A stretch of DNA of 64,000 nt from Sclerotiophoma versabilis (Eukaryota; Ascomycota; Dothideomycetes; Pleosporales; Didymellaceae), in contig JAAROD010000033.1 of the NCBI GenBank assembly GCA_012274445.1, forward strand, positions 1,612,001 to 1,676,000, given 5' to 3'. Below, in pieces: positions 1 through 11,208 of the stretch. The notes beneath the pieces are model-generated. The model was not told where the DNA came from. It worked only from the letters and a program-made list of their open reading frames with translations, and searched no databases. Each line of letters begins with the position of its first letter. The stretch's first letter is position 1. Position numbers and translations under genes: made by a program.

Positions 1-837
1 AGTACATTTTGAGATACCCATAACATCTGCTGATAATCTTGAGATCAGACGCGTGCTTGCATCAGATAAGATCGTTAATCAGATCGATAGATAGGGAGCC
101 ACAGCATCTTTAAGGCAGTACAAACTAGTTGAGGGTCTAGGCAATCCGTAGCCGGGCGTGGCGCAAATTTTCCCAATGTCGGGCCTTCTTCATATTCTCG
201 GGTGATTTGGTGTAATTTTGGTATGGCTCTGGACACCATCGGGGTAGCTAGTAAGTCATCAGTAAGCCATCGCTTCCCACCAACCCGTATTGGTCGTAGT
301 CTTACACTCTTGGTATAAGAGCGCCAAGTTTTGTGGCGTTTGTTTTGTCTTGGGTCAGGAAATCGAATCCTGCATTTCCCAAGACCACACAAAAGGCCAG
401 TCTAGATGTAACTTGTGCCTCGGGAGTTTGACGAAACGGCGGTGTATCTCCAAAAGTCTCAGCTCGAAGGAGGGGTAAATTCGGCAGCGACAAGGATCCG
501 TACAGCCTTGCAAATTTCGCAGGAACAGAATGGTATGAATGATGGTGATGAGGCTGTTGGACAGCATCTCGAATTGGAAAGAGGAATTGTTCGAAATTGC
601 TGTATTGGGACATATACTGCAAGTACGCACAGTCGCGTAGCTCAAGACACTCGTTGCTTGTAGCATGTTCGTCGAAGTGTCGTGGAGGGCTAACGAAGAT
701 GTGAGAAGGAAGATGTGAGAAAAGAGCGGCACTCGGCCAGAAGACAGGCTCGACACGGTGTCTACTGAGTGCAAAGGTTGAAGATAATCAACAACGGGAT
801 ATCAAGCTCAACTGAATCACGACTTTTCTGTCCTAAA
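1..837. other. gene-free left flank
   Basis: Overlapping short open frames occur on both strands, but none shows a recognisable domain, plausible protein composition or splice-joined extension. The right part is presumably the 3' flank of the RRP3 gene. Any gene continuing from the left of the window cannot be judged. I see nothing else here. Confidence 0.5.
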
Positions 838-2352
838 TCAACCCTCCTCGGCATCCATGTCCGCCCTCCCCCGCTTTGCCCTCATTCCTCCTCTTCCTCC
901 GCCACCACCTCTCCCCTTCCCCCTCTGCTCGTGGATCAACTTCATCTCCCTGACAGCGACCCTCTGGGCCTCGCCGACCCGCTCAGCATAGACGAGTGCT
1001 TCGTCCTTGGGCACAACCTCCTCCTCGACTTTCTGGCCCAGTGCATTCTCAATCCTCAGCCAGATCTCGACATCATACTGCGTTACAAAGGACACGGCTT
1101 TCCCGGACTTGCCGGCACGCGCTGTGCGGCCTACGCGGTGTACGTATGTTTGTGAGTCGGCAGGCAGGTCCAGGTTGACTACCAGGTCGACAGAGGGGAT
1201 ATCCAGACCACGTGCTGCAACGTCGGTAGCGACGAGGATGTCGCGGGATTTCTGCTTGAATTTGTTCAGTGCACCCAGACGGGCAGACTGTGAGAGTTGA
1301 CCGTGCAGGGGGATGGCGCCGAAGCCGAGGGTGCGCAGGAGGATGGCAATGCGTTGTGTTTCATTGACTGTCCTTGTGAAGATGATGGTAGGGTGGCCGA
1401 TGTTCTCGTTGAGCAGGTGAATGAGGTACAGGTCCTTGTGCTTGTGCGGCAGGAAGAAGTAGCGCTGCAGCAGTGTGGACACGACTTGGTGGCTGGAGCT
1501 AGAGATGGAGACGCGGACGGGGTTTTGCAGGGCGGCACGCTGCAGGGACTCGACTTTGGACGACATGGTGGCTGAGAAGAGGTATGTGTGGCGTCCGTCG
1601 CGGGGCAGGACCTTGAGGATCTTGTCGAGGACGGGGCCGAAGTCGAGGTCGAGGAGGCGGTCGGCTTCGTCGAGGACCATGTACTTGAGGTAGCGCAGCG
1701 AGAAGCCCTTTGTGTTCTCGAGATGGTCGAGTAGACGTCCGGGCGTGGCCACGACCATGTGCGGGCGCTTGGACAGAGCGATTGCCTGCGGGACCATATC
1801 CATGCCACCGACCAGCGTCGCGCACTTGACGTTGATGATGCTGCCAAGAGCGTCGACTTGCTGGGAGATCTGGTAGGCCAGTTCGCGGGTAGGGGCCAGG
1901 ATGAGGCCAAACAGGCCCTGGGGCTTCTCCAGCAGGGCCTGCAGAATGGGCAGCACGAAGGCTGCGGTCTTGCCGGAGCCCGTCTCTGCCAGCCCGATGA
2001 CGTCGCGGCCGGCGAGTGCCAGCGGGATGGCCTGTGTCTGGATGGGGGTGGGGTGGGTGAACTTCAGGGCCTCGCAGGCATCGCAGAGCTCTTCGCGCAC
2101 GCCCAGGTCGGCGAACGTCTTCTTCGCCTCTTCGGCTGGTGGTGTGGCATCGTCCGCGGCTGTGTCTCCGTTCGTCTGCTCTCCCGTGGCCTCCTCTTCC
2201 GGGTCCTCCTCGTCGCTGCTCGCCGGTGCTGGTGGGGGCGCAGGCTTCGCAGGCTTCTTCACCTTGGCGGGGTGCTCTCCCTTCGCAGACTTTGCTTTCG
2301 GCGGCGCGGCGCCAGCCGAGGGTTCGAGCTTCCTCTTCTTCAATGCCGACAT
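838..2352 (-). CDS. RRP3: DEAD-box ATP-dependent rRNA helicase, RRP3/DDX47 family
   Basis: Intronless gene for a 504-residue nucleolar RNA helicase expected to act in 18S rRNA maturation (35S pre-rRNA cleavages), by homology to yeast Rrp3 and human DDX47. All helicase motifs are visible in order: Q motif with upstream Phe at about residue 80 and PTPIQ near 101; motif I AETGSGKT (122-129); PTRELA (154-159); VGG (181); TPGR (203-206); DEAD (228-231); SAT (260-262); RGLD (391); HRVGRTAR (415-422). The first 75 residues are Lys/Ala/Pro-rich then acidic, and the C-terminus is Gly/Arg-rich, both usual for the family. The ATG at 2352 is the only sensible start. It is divergent from the SSF1 gene, also a ribosome-biogenesis factor, across 158 bp. 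DDX47 against another nucleolar DEAD protein is judged by overall resemblance, so the subfamily is slightly less certain than the family. Confidence 0.93.
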   Translation of the reverse strand: MSALKKRKLEPSAGAAPPKAKSAKGEHPAKVKKPAKPAPPPAPASSDEEDPEEEATGEQTNGDTAADDATPPAEEAKKTFADLGVREELCDACEALKFTHPTPIQTQAIPLALAGRDVIGLAETGSGKTAAFVLPILQALLEKPQGLFGLILAPTRELAYQISQQVDALGSIINVKCATLVGGMDMVPQAIALSKRPHMVVATPGRLLDHLENTKGFSLRYLKYMVLDEADRLLDLDFGPVLDKILKVLPRDGRHTYLFSATMSSKVESLQRAALQNPVRVSISSSSHQVVSTLLQRYFFLPHKHKDLYLIHLLNENIGHPTIIFTRTVNETQRIAILLRTLGFGAIPLHGQLSQSARLGALNKFKQKSRDILVATDVAARGLDIPSVDLVVNLDLPADSQTYVHRVGRTARAGKSGKAVSFVTQYDVEIWLRIENALGQKVEEEVVPKDEALVYAERVGEAQRVAVREMKLIHEQRGKGRGGGGGRGGMRAKRGRADMDAEEG

Positions 2353-2510
2353 TGTGTGTGGGTGCAGTCGCAGCCTCGGTCGTGGCTGCGGCTCTGAAAT
2401 AAATTCCTTATCTTATCGGCGCCAAGATTTCGCGCCAGAAAAAGTTCCCCAGTGCGGACTTCCGCGGTCTTCACAGCGACCACCGCTGCTACTCACACAC
2501 CACCGGCACC
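2353..2510. promoter_or_regulatory. bidirectional promoter between RRP3 and SSF1
   Basis: Only 158 bp separate the two divergent start codons, so the genes must share regulatory DNA. The stretch contains TTTCGCGC (about 2429-2436), which matches the E2F/MBF-type consensus TTTSGCGC, followed by an A-rich run GAAAAAG. Both products serve ribosome assembly, so co-regulation is a reasonable inference. No binding has been shown. Confidence 0.5.
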
Positions 2511-3910
2511 ATGGCACGATCAGGAAGGAGCAGCCAGCGCAAGAAGCAGTCCGCGGCGGACAAGCAGATGGCCAAGAAGAACGATGGCGCGCCCAAGAGC
2601 ATGGTCATCCGCATTGGCGCGCAGGAAGTCGGTGGAGCCGTGAGCCAGCTGGTGCAGGATGTGCGCCATGTCATGGAGCCGGACACTGCGGTGCGGCTGA
2701 AGGTGTGTATTGCTTGAACTGCCTCTCTGCCCAATCCCCAGTGCTGACCCTCTCTTAGGAGCGCCGCGCAAACAAACTGCGCGACTACACCACCATGTGC
2801 GGCCCCCTCGGCGTCACCCACCTGCTGCTCTTCTCGCGCTCAGAATCCGGCAACACCAACATGCGCCTCTGCCGCACGCCCCACGGCCCGACGCTGCACT
2901 TCCGCGTCGAGAAGTACTCGCTGTGCAAAGACATCGCCAAGTCCCTGAAACACCCACGCACCGACCTGACTGCCTTCCAAACGCCCCCGCTGCTCGTCAT
3001 GAACAACTTCCTCACATCTGACACCGCGCGCGAGACTCTTGGAGACGCTGCTCCCCCCAAGCACCTCGAGAAGCTTGTGACCGACATGTTCCAAGGCCTC
3101 TTTCCCCCAATCCAACCGCACACCACGCCCCTGCACACGATAAAACGCGTCCTGCTACTGCACCGCGAGCCGCCCTCCCCGGAAACAGGCTCCGTGACAA
3201 TCTCGCTGCGCCACTACGCCATTACAACCAAGGTGACTGGCCTCCCAAAGGCCCTACGCCGTCTGCACGCTGCCGAGAAGCTGATCGGCGGGAAAGACAA
3301 GAAGAAGAGCCGGCTGCCAGACCTGGGGAAACTGGAGGATGTTGCTGATTACATGCTGGACCCCAGCGCTGGCGGGTACACGAGTGCGAGTGACACCGAG
3401 GCGGACACGGATGCGGAAGTCGAAGTCAGCGCGCCAGTCAAGCAACGGGTGCTCTCGCGCCGCGCAAAAGAGCGTCTGGCAGCTGGCGACGAGAGTGCGC
3501 GCCGAACCGTTGCCCAGGGCCCGAGAGTCGAGAAGCGGGCTGTCAAGCTGGTCGAGCTGGGTCCGCGCATGAAGCTCAGGTTGACCAAGGTCGAGGAGGA
3601 TGTCTGCACGGGCAAGACCATGTGGCACGAGTTCATCACGAAGAGCAAGGCGGAACAGCAGGCAATGGAGAAGAAGTGGGCGCAGAGGAACGCACAAAAA
3701 GCAGAGCGCAGGAGGATCCAGAAGGAGAATGTTGAAAAGAAGAAGGCGGCCAAGGCTGCGAACGGCGGGCAAGGAGAGGAGGACGAGGATGAGATCGAGG
3801 GCGAGGAGGACAGCGAGATGGATTACGATGAGTACGACATGGACGATGATGTCTGGCATGACGAGGATGGAGCTGGAAATGAAGACGGGGACGAGGAGAT
3901 GGAGGACTGA
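2511..3910 (+). CDS. SSF1: Brix-domain ribosome biogenesis protein SSF1/Peter Pan (PPAN)
   Basis: Two exons, 2511-2702 and 2759-3910, joined over a 56-nt GT-AG intron, give 447 residues. The protein resembles Ssf1/Ssf2 and PPAN, Brix-domain factors of 60S pre-ribosome (27S pre-rRNA) processing in the nucleolus. The N-terminus is basic. The Brix domain runs from about residue 28 to 285 and shows the family features MCGPLGVTHLL, RTPHGPTL and a Lys/Arg-rich C-terminal part. The last 60 residues are strongly acidic and preceded by a Lys/Glu helix, as in other Ssf1 proteins. The splice joint reads Lys-Glu-Arg-Arg without breaking the frame. It is divergent from RRP3 and shares its promoter. Length matches the family. 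Confidence 0.93.
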
Positions 3911-3986
3911 TCACCATCTCGCAACAAAACATAGATCTAATGATACCCTTCCAGCACTTCATCTATGCGTTGAATTTCCAACACAA

Positions 3987-5001
3987 CTACCCAGGAGCTT
4001 TCGCCCTGACCCGTCTCACAACCACCCTCCCACCCTCCTCGAGTTCCCACCCAACACCATCCTCCACCAACCCGTCCCACTCCTTTCCCGTCGCATCCTC
4101 TACCCACCTCCTATCGCACACCAGATAACTCTTCCCAATAACCTTCAACGCATTCACTCGCACCCCCTGCTCCGCAAACCCACACAGCGCACGCTGATAC
4201 CCATCCACGCCCTTCCTCGCCCTCCAAAACAGCACCCAGTTATCACTCACCAGCGCAGCAAGCACCATCTCCACGCGCCTATCCCTATACGCGAACCTAA
4301 TCTTCGTCTCGCGTGCGCCCGCAATATCGCCCTGCCGACACGCCATATCGAGAATCTGATAGCCGACGTATTCCTGCAGCTGGCTAGGCGTAAGCGGGTT
4401 CCTCTGGTGCAGCGAGTACAGCAGCGTATGCAGCGCGGGCACGTAGGAGGCCCAATCGCGGCAGAGCAGGGATACGTGGATTGTGAAAAAGTACGCGCGG
4501 TGCGCGAAATCGTCTGCACGTCCGCTTGCTGTGACGCCTTCGCGCAGCTTGCGTAGTGCTGAGAGCACGGTTGATAGTTCTTGGGCTGAGAGCTTCGAGG
4601 CTGCGACCAGCCCCGGCGAGTTTATGCCGCTGAGAGGCGTGGGTTTGGGGATTGGTGCATGTTTTGAGAGAGACAGGTTGGAGAGCGGGACTGTGAGTGT
4701 GGTCGGTGTGGGGTCCGGGTTTGCGGCTAGGAAGAGTGATTCGAGGTCGCTGCGGTTGAGCGCGCAGAGCTTCATGTAGCGCTCGGTTATGCGGTTTAGG
4801 AAGGTTTCTTGCATGCGGAAGTCGTTCAGTCTGCGGCGTTAGTCTTGTATAATGGATGGTTGATGAGGTTTTGTACCTTGTCTCGCCTTTGCTGGGCAGT
4901 CCGTATGATTCCAGTACATCCTCTTTCACGGGCTTGAGGCGGTTCCATGCGCCTGATGCGCCACAACGGCTGCTGGGTCGAATTGGATCGGAGGATTTCA
5001 T
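3987..5001 (-). CDS. conserved fungal protein with CSN8/PSMD8/eIF3K (PCI-like) character
   Basis: Exon 1 is 4877-5001 and exon 2 is 3987-4830, joined across a 46-nt intron (4831-4876); the joint restores an Arg codon and gives 322 residues. Residues 1-42 are a polar lead-in containing LKPVKEDVLESYGLPS. From about 50 on the protein is helical, with QETFLNRITERYMKL, LSTVLSALRKLREG, YVGYQILDMACRQGDI and a short C-terminal winged-helix-like tail. This arrangement resembles the CSN8/PSMD8/eIF3K superfamily and I recognise it as a conserved fungal protein, but its complex or pathway cannot be told from the sequence. It is convergent with SSF1, whose stop is 76 bp away. Gene structure is secure; function is inference. 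Confidence 0.75.
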
Positions 5002-5529
5002 CTTGAGTCGCGAATTCGCTGATTCGGTGTAATTGGTGTAGGAGAGGCTGTGTCAGGGCCTCAGGTTGGGTGTTGTCAACCCATCTCAGCGGTGGAAAGC
5101 GCGATGCATGGTTGTTGTGATGTGCGAGAAGGTGGGGTGTGGGGGATAGGTGTCAAGGCAAGTGCAACCGAGTAGCAGGTGTAGCCGGATGACGTCTCAG
5201 CCTCAGTGTCGACGCATTCTTTGTCACTCTTGAATACATCTTCACGAGCTTGAATTCTCGTCGCATAGATGCCTCGGAGACGGCAAAGGGTGGTTCGGAG
5301 TTGATGTAGTCACAATCACAGCCTCGCGACAAATACTAGAAACGGCCTAGCTTACACCCGACATTGAATGTCTTTCGACGATTTCCAGGATCTTCCACCA
5401 CTCAACATTTCTTTAACACGTGTTGACCCAGATTTATATATTCGCATGGATCTGGAATTTTGTATGGACAGCATATCGCATACACATTCGATTCCTTGAT
5501 TCCTCGATTCCTCGATTCCTCCGTCAGAC
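5002..5529. other. intergenic region upstream of the PAQR gene
   Basis: It serves as promoter for two divergent genes (PCI-like on minus, PAQR on plus). No further coding potential is seen. The part next to the PAQR start holds an 8-bp tandem repeat, listed separately. Confidence 0.5.
5490..5521 (+). repeat. 8-bp tandem repeat, four copies
   Basis: The unit GATTCCTC (first copy GATTCCTT) occurs four times head to tail and ends nine bases before the PAQR start codon, so it probably lies in the 5' leader. It is pyrimidine-rich on the coding strand. Copy number may vary between strains. Confidence 0.85.
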
Positions 5530-6530
5530 ATGAATAGCGCCAAAGAATCAGCAACTGATGTTGCGAAAGAGCTGGGGGACAAGGCTACCGAGGTTGAACA
5601 GAAATTCGAGGAGAAACTCACATATCTCTGGCACGAGATCGCCCCCTGGCAACAAGACAACCACTACATTACATCCGGCTACCGACCGCAGTCGAATTCT
5701 TACGCCAAGTCCTGGAAGTCTCTACTCTACATTCACAACGAGACCGTCAACATCTACACACACTTACTCGGTGCTTTTGCCTTCTTCATCGCTTCCTACT
5801 TTCTCTATGGCGAGCTGAAGCCGCGATATGAGACGGCGAGCAATGAAGATGTGTACGTGTTCAGCTGCTTCTTCGCAGGCGCAGTCGCGTGTCTGGGTAT
5901 GAGTGGGACGTATCATACGATTCAGAACCATAGCCATGAGGTCGCTATCTGGGGGAACAAGTTAGATTACCTGGGCATTGTGTTCTTGATTTGGGGCTCT
6001 TTCATCCCGGTCTTGTACTATGCGTTTGAAGAGGAGCCGGGATTGATGAAGACTTACTGGACTATGGTACGTCAATACTTTAGGGTGATTCGTTTGGAGA
6101 GAACTTCCCTTACTGACCAGACCTGAAGATCACTACACTGGCGGCAGGTACGAGCATTGCGTGCATACACCCGCAGTTTCGCACCCCGGCCCTCCGTCCT
6201 GTTCGCGCGCTCATGTTTGTGCTCATGGGTCTTTCCGCTGTCTTCCCAGTCCTTCATGGCATCAAGATGTACGGTATGGAACACCTTCGTAAGAGCATCG
6301 GCCTGGATTGGGTAGTTCTGCAGGGCGTATTGTACATTACAGGTGCAGCCCTGTATGCCGCACGAGTCCCAGAGAAGTGGGCCCCTGGACGTTTCGATAT
6401 ATGGGGCAGCAGTCATCAGATCTTCCATGTCTTGGTCGTGCTGGCTGCAGCGAGCCATTTGGTGGGATTAGTGAGGGCATTTGACTATGCACATAGTCAA
6501 AGCGCGGCGGTTGACAGAGCACTTGCTTAG
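5530..6530 (+). CDS. PAQR/hemolysin III family seven-TM protein (adiponectin-receptor-like, Izh-type)
   Basis: Exons 5530-6066 and 6129-6530 join over a 62-nt intron; an earlier candidate acceptor at 6120 is excluded because it brings an immediate stop. The 312-residue product has a soluble N-terminus of about 75 residues with a coiled stretch, then the PAQR core: NETVNIYTHLLGA begins TM1, GTYHTIQNHS follows TM2-3, and HQIFHVLVVLAAASH lies near TM7. The His residues of these motifs are the expected zinc ligands. Fungal Izh proteins are linked to sterol/lipid and zinc homeostasis in cell membranes; the substrate here is not evident. A pyrimidine-rich octamer repeat sits just upstream of the start. 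Confidence 0.92.
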
Positions 6531-7061
6531 GCTCAAAGCCTCTGAGATTCGTAAGGGTGGCCGTTAGTCGAGGCCCTGCTTGTCTGATGCGGCATTACTG
6601 GCCCACCTCCTCTCCGACAAGGCGAATTTGAGGAAGTGGGGATCTCAAGCTCGTTATCGTTTTCATGGGCCCATACGAATCGATCCTCACAAGCGTAGCT
6701 GGTCCGCGGTTGCGGACGCCAGGGCTTCTCTGCAGGCGTATTCGCAACTGCAATCAACTGCGACAGCGCATTGTCTTACAAGGCAGAGTCGACGAGGAAA
6801 TTTCCATTTGTTTCCATCATATGCAACGACTCGACGTTGCTTTACCCCGCTCTGCTCGCGTATGCGTCTGCCTTCTTGGTGGTGAGGGCCAAAAACCCCT
6901 GGTTGGCTACCACCATGCAGCCTCGTCAAATTCACTGGTTCACCGGTCAATATGTGGATGAGGCATAGTTCCATTTACACAATCTATATTTCCCCATGCC
7001 CTCGACTTAGTTTCAAGAAGCTACGCCCTCGTGCATCCCATTTCTTACGATTATTACCAGC
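6531..7061. other. intergenic region, no gene seen
   Basis: Several overlapping short open frames on both strands are low-quality (Ser/Arg-rich, no domain). The left part is 3' flank of the PAQR gene and the right part the promoter of the STAND-type gene. Confidence 0.5.
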
Positions 7062-8581
7062 ATGGCAGAGATCTTCGGCGCAGTCGCAGCAGGCATTGGT
7101 GTTGGCAGTGAGCTGATTCGACTCGGTCGCGCCATACAAAAAAGGATCAAGCGGATCAAGGACTCTAGAAAGGATATCGAAGAGCTCGCGACCGAAACTA
7201 TTATATTCGCAGGTCTTTACAAGAGGTTCCTGCATGCCTGCAACGACGACCCAGATGCGTACACGACCGATGCCTCAGCGATAAGACCCTTGGTGTCATG
7301 GGCTCGGAAGACGGTCGAAAGTCTGACTAATCTTTTGCTCAAGGTTGAATCTCTCTGTCCGCAGTCTAAACCTCGCTTTGAGCTCGAAGATAAATTCATT
7401 GCTCATCTTGTGTGGTATGGTAGCACAAGCAACGTCAAAGCTCTCCGGGCATCTCTCAGTGTGGCACGGGAGAGTATCAACGGTTTTAGCAATCTCATGT
7501 GTCTAAGGAAACTCAAAGAACAGGTGAACAGACTGAGGGAGGCCTTGACTAGCCCGCGTGAACGACGTAAGCTAGAAAAAAAACTAGGCGTCACCTTGGA
7601 GACTAGGATCCGTGAGATTGATCGGGATATGTAAGTGTAGGCGCACAATCGAAGAGCCACTTACTTATTCTAGACAGAGACGATTCACAGGCAGTTCATG
7701 ACGAGAATAAGAAAATGTTAAGCCAGGCAGAACGCAAGGTTACCAAATATCAAGGACTTAGCCAGACCAGTGACAATGTTCCTGCACCGCACGAGCTATT
7801 TCAATTCACTCAGACCCTAGACGATTATGCTAGGGAGCTTTTTCCATCGAGACAGGCAAGACAGCGTGCCTATAGCTCCTCTTCGGAATCATCAGTACCG
7901 AGGAGTGAATCTACTAATAGCTCGGTCTCTCAACCGTCTCAATCTGCTTCCCGTACCCGTCCAGGCTTGCGTAGTGTCAACAGAGAGAACACTGCAGTCT
8001 TCAGCAACGATACCAGCCCAACGTCGAATTCTGTTTCTGGCCGGTCTTTCCGGCCATCCACTGCTACCCCAAGCTCGCTATCAGGCGTTTCTTCGGCGTC
8101 CGATAGCAGACCCGATGTCAGATTACCACTAAATAACCAAGCTGGAGCGACCATAGAACGCCGTGGTACCAGAGCAAGGGAATACGTCAATGACCCAAAG
8201 GGAGATATTTTAAGTCCCCCAATACTCAAAATAAACACCCAGCCAACAAAAAAAATGGTCCTCGGCCGTCACACAATCACGCTCACTGCGACGAGGCTCT
8301 TTGTCAACAGCAACCAGCTTCATATCGTATCTCAACACGATTACTCAATAGCAGATATATTCTTCACGGCGTTGAAGGAACATGCGGTTCATTTGGATGA
8401 ATTGGATCAGGTTCTTCTCGACCGTCACAACCGTGGTCCGGAATGGAGGTGGACTCGTATCCCGGGGTGGGTCGTCACTTCACACACCGTCAACATGCTA
8501 CCGGTCACTCTCGGTATTCAAACCATACATGAAGCTGGGAGTTTTGGCACTCTTCGGAAACCATTTTGGCGCCCTCCGTAA
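7062..8581 (+). CDS. fungal STAND/NLR-type N-terminal domain protein without a nucleotide-binding module
   Basis: Exons 7062-7630 and 7678-8581 (47-nt intron, acceptor TAGACAG; using the earlier TAG acceptor puts a stop in frame) encode 490 residues. Residues 1-190 match the all-helical N-terminal domain found on many fungal STAND/NACHT proteins (start MAEIFGAVAAGIGVGSEL, then SRKDIEELATET, later SINGFSNLMCLRKL). A short coiled coil follows (190-230), then a long Ser-rich disordered stretch (about 265-370). The last 105 residues, starting near the motif ILKINTQPTKKM, look like a small folded domain I do not recognise. There is no P-loop, NACHT, WD40, TPR or ankyrin part, so this is an unusual stand-alone form. 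Its neighbours include other NLR-type parts. Role in non-self recognition is inference only. Confidence 0.8.
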
Positions 8582-9851
8582 ATGAGATTGTTGCTTCGCA
8601 AAGGGCTGCCGGGTATTTTTTGTATGCTAGAAATCTGAAGGACATGAGGTGCGGGGTACGGTATGAGACAGGCGGCATTGTTGCGATTGGCGGTTTAATG
8701 GTTTAATGTATACTTCAAGTACGGTCATTATATTTTCTGGGTTCCGCCGCGTATACCCCAACGAATTACTTCCCGTTGCCATCCTATCTCGCTTCCATCT
8801 ACTTGTGAAACCGTTCGAATATCTTGCTATTCGAGGCTTCAGAGCGCCATTCCCTCGTCATGCACTTGACACAGCTGCGACAGGAAGGTAAACAATAAAA
8901 CCCATAAAACATTATCAGACTAATCGCTGCTCTCGTGAGCTACTACAGATCGTAATGCCGATCGAATCCTCCTCACTGTCATCTCAATTGGGCGTGCTGC
9001 TAGATCCACACTGCGACGCTTGACCTGTGGTTTCCGTCTATAGGCAAAGTCTAATGTACCGAGGGAAATGCGGATACAGATGGGGTACACTATGTAGATT
9101 CCACCATAAACACTGCTCGAGATAGATCGCTTAGGTTGTGTTTCTTTCTTCATCCTTCGCCACTTGATTCTGCCTAAAGAGCACCACCTGATGATACATC
9201 CTCCGACAATTTGATAACGTTACTGTAGCTTCCATATGCTGCTAACATACTATCTGCATTATATAATGTGTGATGGACGACACGTGTGACAATCCTGGCA
9301 CTACTATCTGGTGTGCTGCTGAGTTCAAGGTTTGTATTTTGTGTGCGCCACTCCCAATACCCTGTGTGCCCTTGAATATGATTTGACTGTAAGAGATTTT
9401 GAGTACATTCGACGCTGAGGACAGAATTAAAGGCGAACAATACAGTACGGATGGCTCTATCATGTTCAAGAAGACAGCAATTCGATGAACAGGCATCATA
9501 TTATCACGCCCGAAGCGATTGTTGAGTTGGACTGAGGATTTGAACGTTGTTGGCATTACTCCAGAACATCAATGCGCATGCTCTGGTCTGCCTAGATCTG
9601 TGGGCGATCCAGGTTTATCCTGACTTAAATTCAATGCAACTGCCAAGTTTAACAAAAAGAAAAACAAGGATATTGAGAGGGAGGGTTACATAGAGCTTCC
9701 CAAGCCAAAACATATAACGATACCAACTGCAATGCCATTTCTGCATCGCCAAAGAACTTCGCGTTTCCTTTAGCATCTTCTGAAAGAATACATGACTGAT
9801 AAAGATCTTGAGCCTGCTACACAAAGCACAAGCTTGCCTCCCAACCAAAGG
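8582..9851. other. intergenic region between two convergent accessory genes
   Basis: 1.27 kb, visibly richer in A/T than the flanking genes. Open frames here have no domain character. It presumably contains both 3' ends. No repeat or tRNA recognised. Confidence 0.45.
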
Positions 9852-10768
9852 TTACGAAGGCATATTCGACACAAACACTGACAGAACCGCAGCGTATGCA
9901 GCCGCCACAGCCATCATCTCGAAGCTCGACACCTTCAGAAAGAGAGAAACGAGAAAAGAAAGAACCAGAATGCATACCGAGATTACCACAAGCTGGATAG
10001 TCTTGGATGACTCGTACGATAAAATAGCCAGCGGAGCAACGAGGAAGACTACCGTCAGAGCTGCAGTCATCACACGTCCGATCATGTCGGCTATGAGTAT
10101 GGTGTTCTGGTATGACCACCCATCACCTCGTTCGGCGAACGTTCCAAGTCCCTCACCGTTGTTCTTGGACTTCTTTGATAGCTTCCAGTATCGGAAAGCG
10201 CGTAGGTACTTATGCAGCCAGCGCTGGAAGGGATCTGTGCGTGCTCGAGTTCCAAGGTCGACCCGGAGTAGCCGAGTCTTGTAGATCTCGTACAAGCTGA
10301 GGTCGTCTCGGAGACTTGAGTGCTTTTCGTCATCAAGAAGTGAGAAGGTTTCCATGTTCATGATGTTGTTGAAGGCTGTGAGTGCTTCGTCTGTTTGTCG
10401 AGCTGTAATCAGCTTAATCTGTATATGTCTGGGCAGAGCTTCTTACCGTACTGTCGCAGCAGCTCCCGCAATCGGAGAAGAAATTCATCTGTGATGGTAT
10501 CGCTGATCTTCAAAACACCATCGTCTTTCTTGCAATGTTTCAGTCCTAGTCGATCGACTGACGAAGGGCTAACATCCAAGCTGAGGCCAGCTTGGTAAAC
10601 TACATGATCCATCTCAGCAATCTCATTTTCGAGAAGGCGCAGGTTTAAAAGATGTGTAGTTTTGAACCTGCGAAAGCCATGAAGCGTAAGGTTGTTATCG
10701 GCTGTACTGGTAATCCAGGCTTTGCGAAATGCTGCTGTGCCGTCGGGGCGCTCCGATGGTTCAGACAT
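9852..10768 (-). CDS. DUF6594-type fungal membrane protein
   Basis: Exon 1 10447-10768 and exon 2 9852-10402, joined over a 44-nt intron (the joint makes an Ala codon), give 290 residues from the ATG at 10768. The family signature GFRRFKTTHLLNLRLLENEI sits near residue 28, followed by a helical region (LRELLRQYG) and a cytosolic part with ARTDPFQRW. Three hydrophobic segments close the protein: TILIADMIGRVMTAALTVVFL, IQLVVISVCILVLSFLVSLF and MMAVAAAYAAVLSVFV. This layout (soluble helical N-part, three C-terminal TMs) is typical for the DUF6594 family, common in Dothideomycetes and often next to NLR/HET genes. Function unknown. Confidence 0.82.
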
Positions 10769-11208
10769 GTCATGCGAATCAGCATAAATTTGTCGCACGG
10801 CCTTCGAGGGCCGAAAGCTTCGTGGCGCGCGTGTAGCTTCATATATGTGAGCAGTTGCTGCGCCTACAGGCAGTTTACAAGCATTACTTCCCAGTGTTGG
10901 GATTCGGCGCTTTCGGCATTGCCTGAAACCACTTCGGCGTACCGGTAGGATGAGGCGCAGCTATACATCGCCAATCAGACTCCACCTGTACGCGCTCGAC
11001 CGTGTTCCACCCGCCTCCAAGGCGCGATACAAGGCACTTCTCGCCACACGCTGTTCAGCACTGCAGTTCAGCACTGCAGTGCAGCATACCCAGCAGTAAA
11101 CGATCAGGATGAGACAGCGGCGGTTTTCTATGCATGTTCGCCCTTGTTTTTGAATATCTTAGATAGCAGTAGACTTCTCATCTATGTCGGCTTACATCAA
11201 GCATAACC
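10769..11208. other. divergent promoter region between DUF6594-type and PNP-domain genes
   Basis: 440 bp between two divergent start codons. It contains a short direct repeat GTTCAGCACTGCA (two copies, about 11050-11078). No gene seen. Confidence 0.5.

Noticed and set aside
75..774. Overlapping open frames of 100-139 codons on the minus strand at the left edge
   Set aside because: They overlap each other in different frames, have unprotein-like composition and no splice signals that join them.
6580..6961. Two plus-strand open frames of about 100 codons after the PAQR gene
   Set aside because: They overlap in different frames and show no domain; most likely chance frames in 3' flank and promoter.
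9242..9556. 104-codon minus-strand frame
   Set aside because: AT-rich region, composition unlike the neighbouring proteins, no homology motif.
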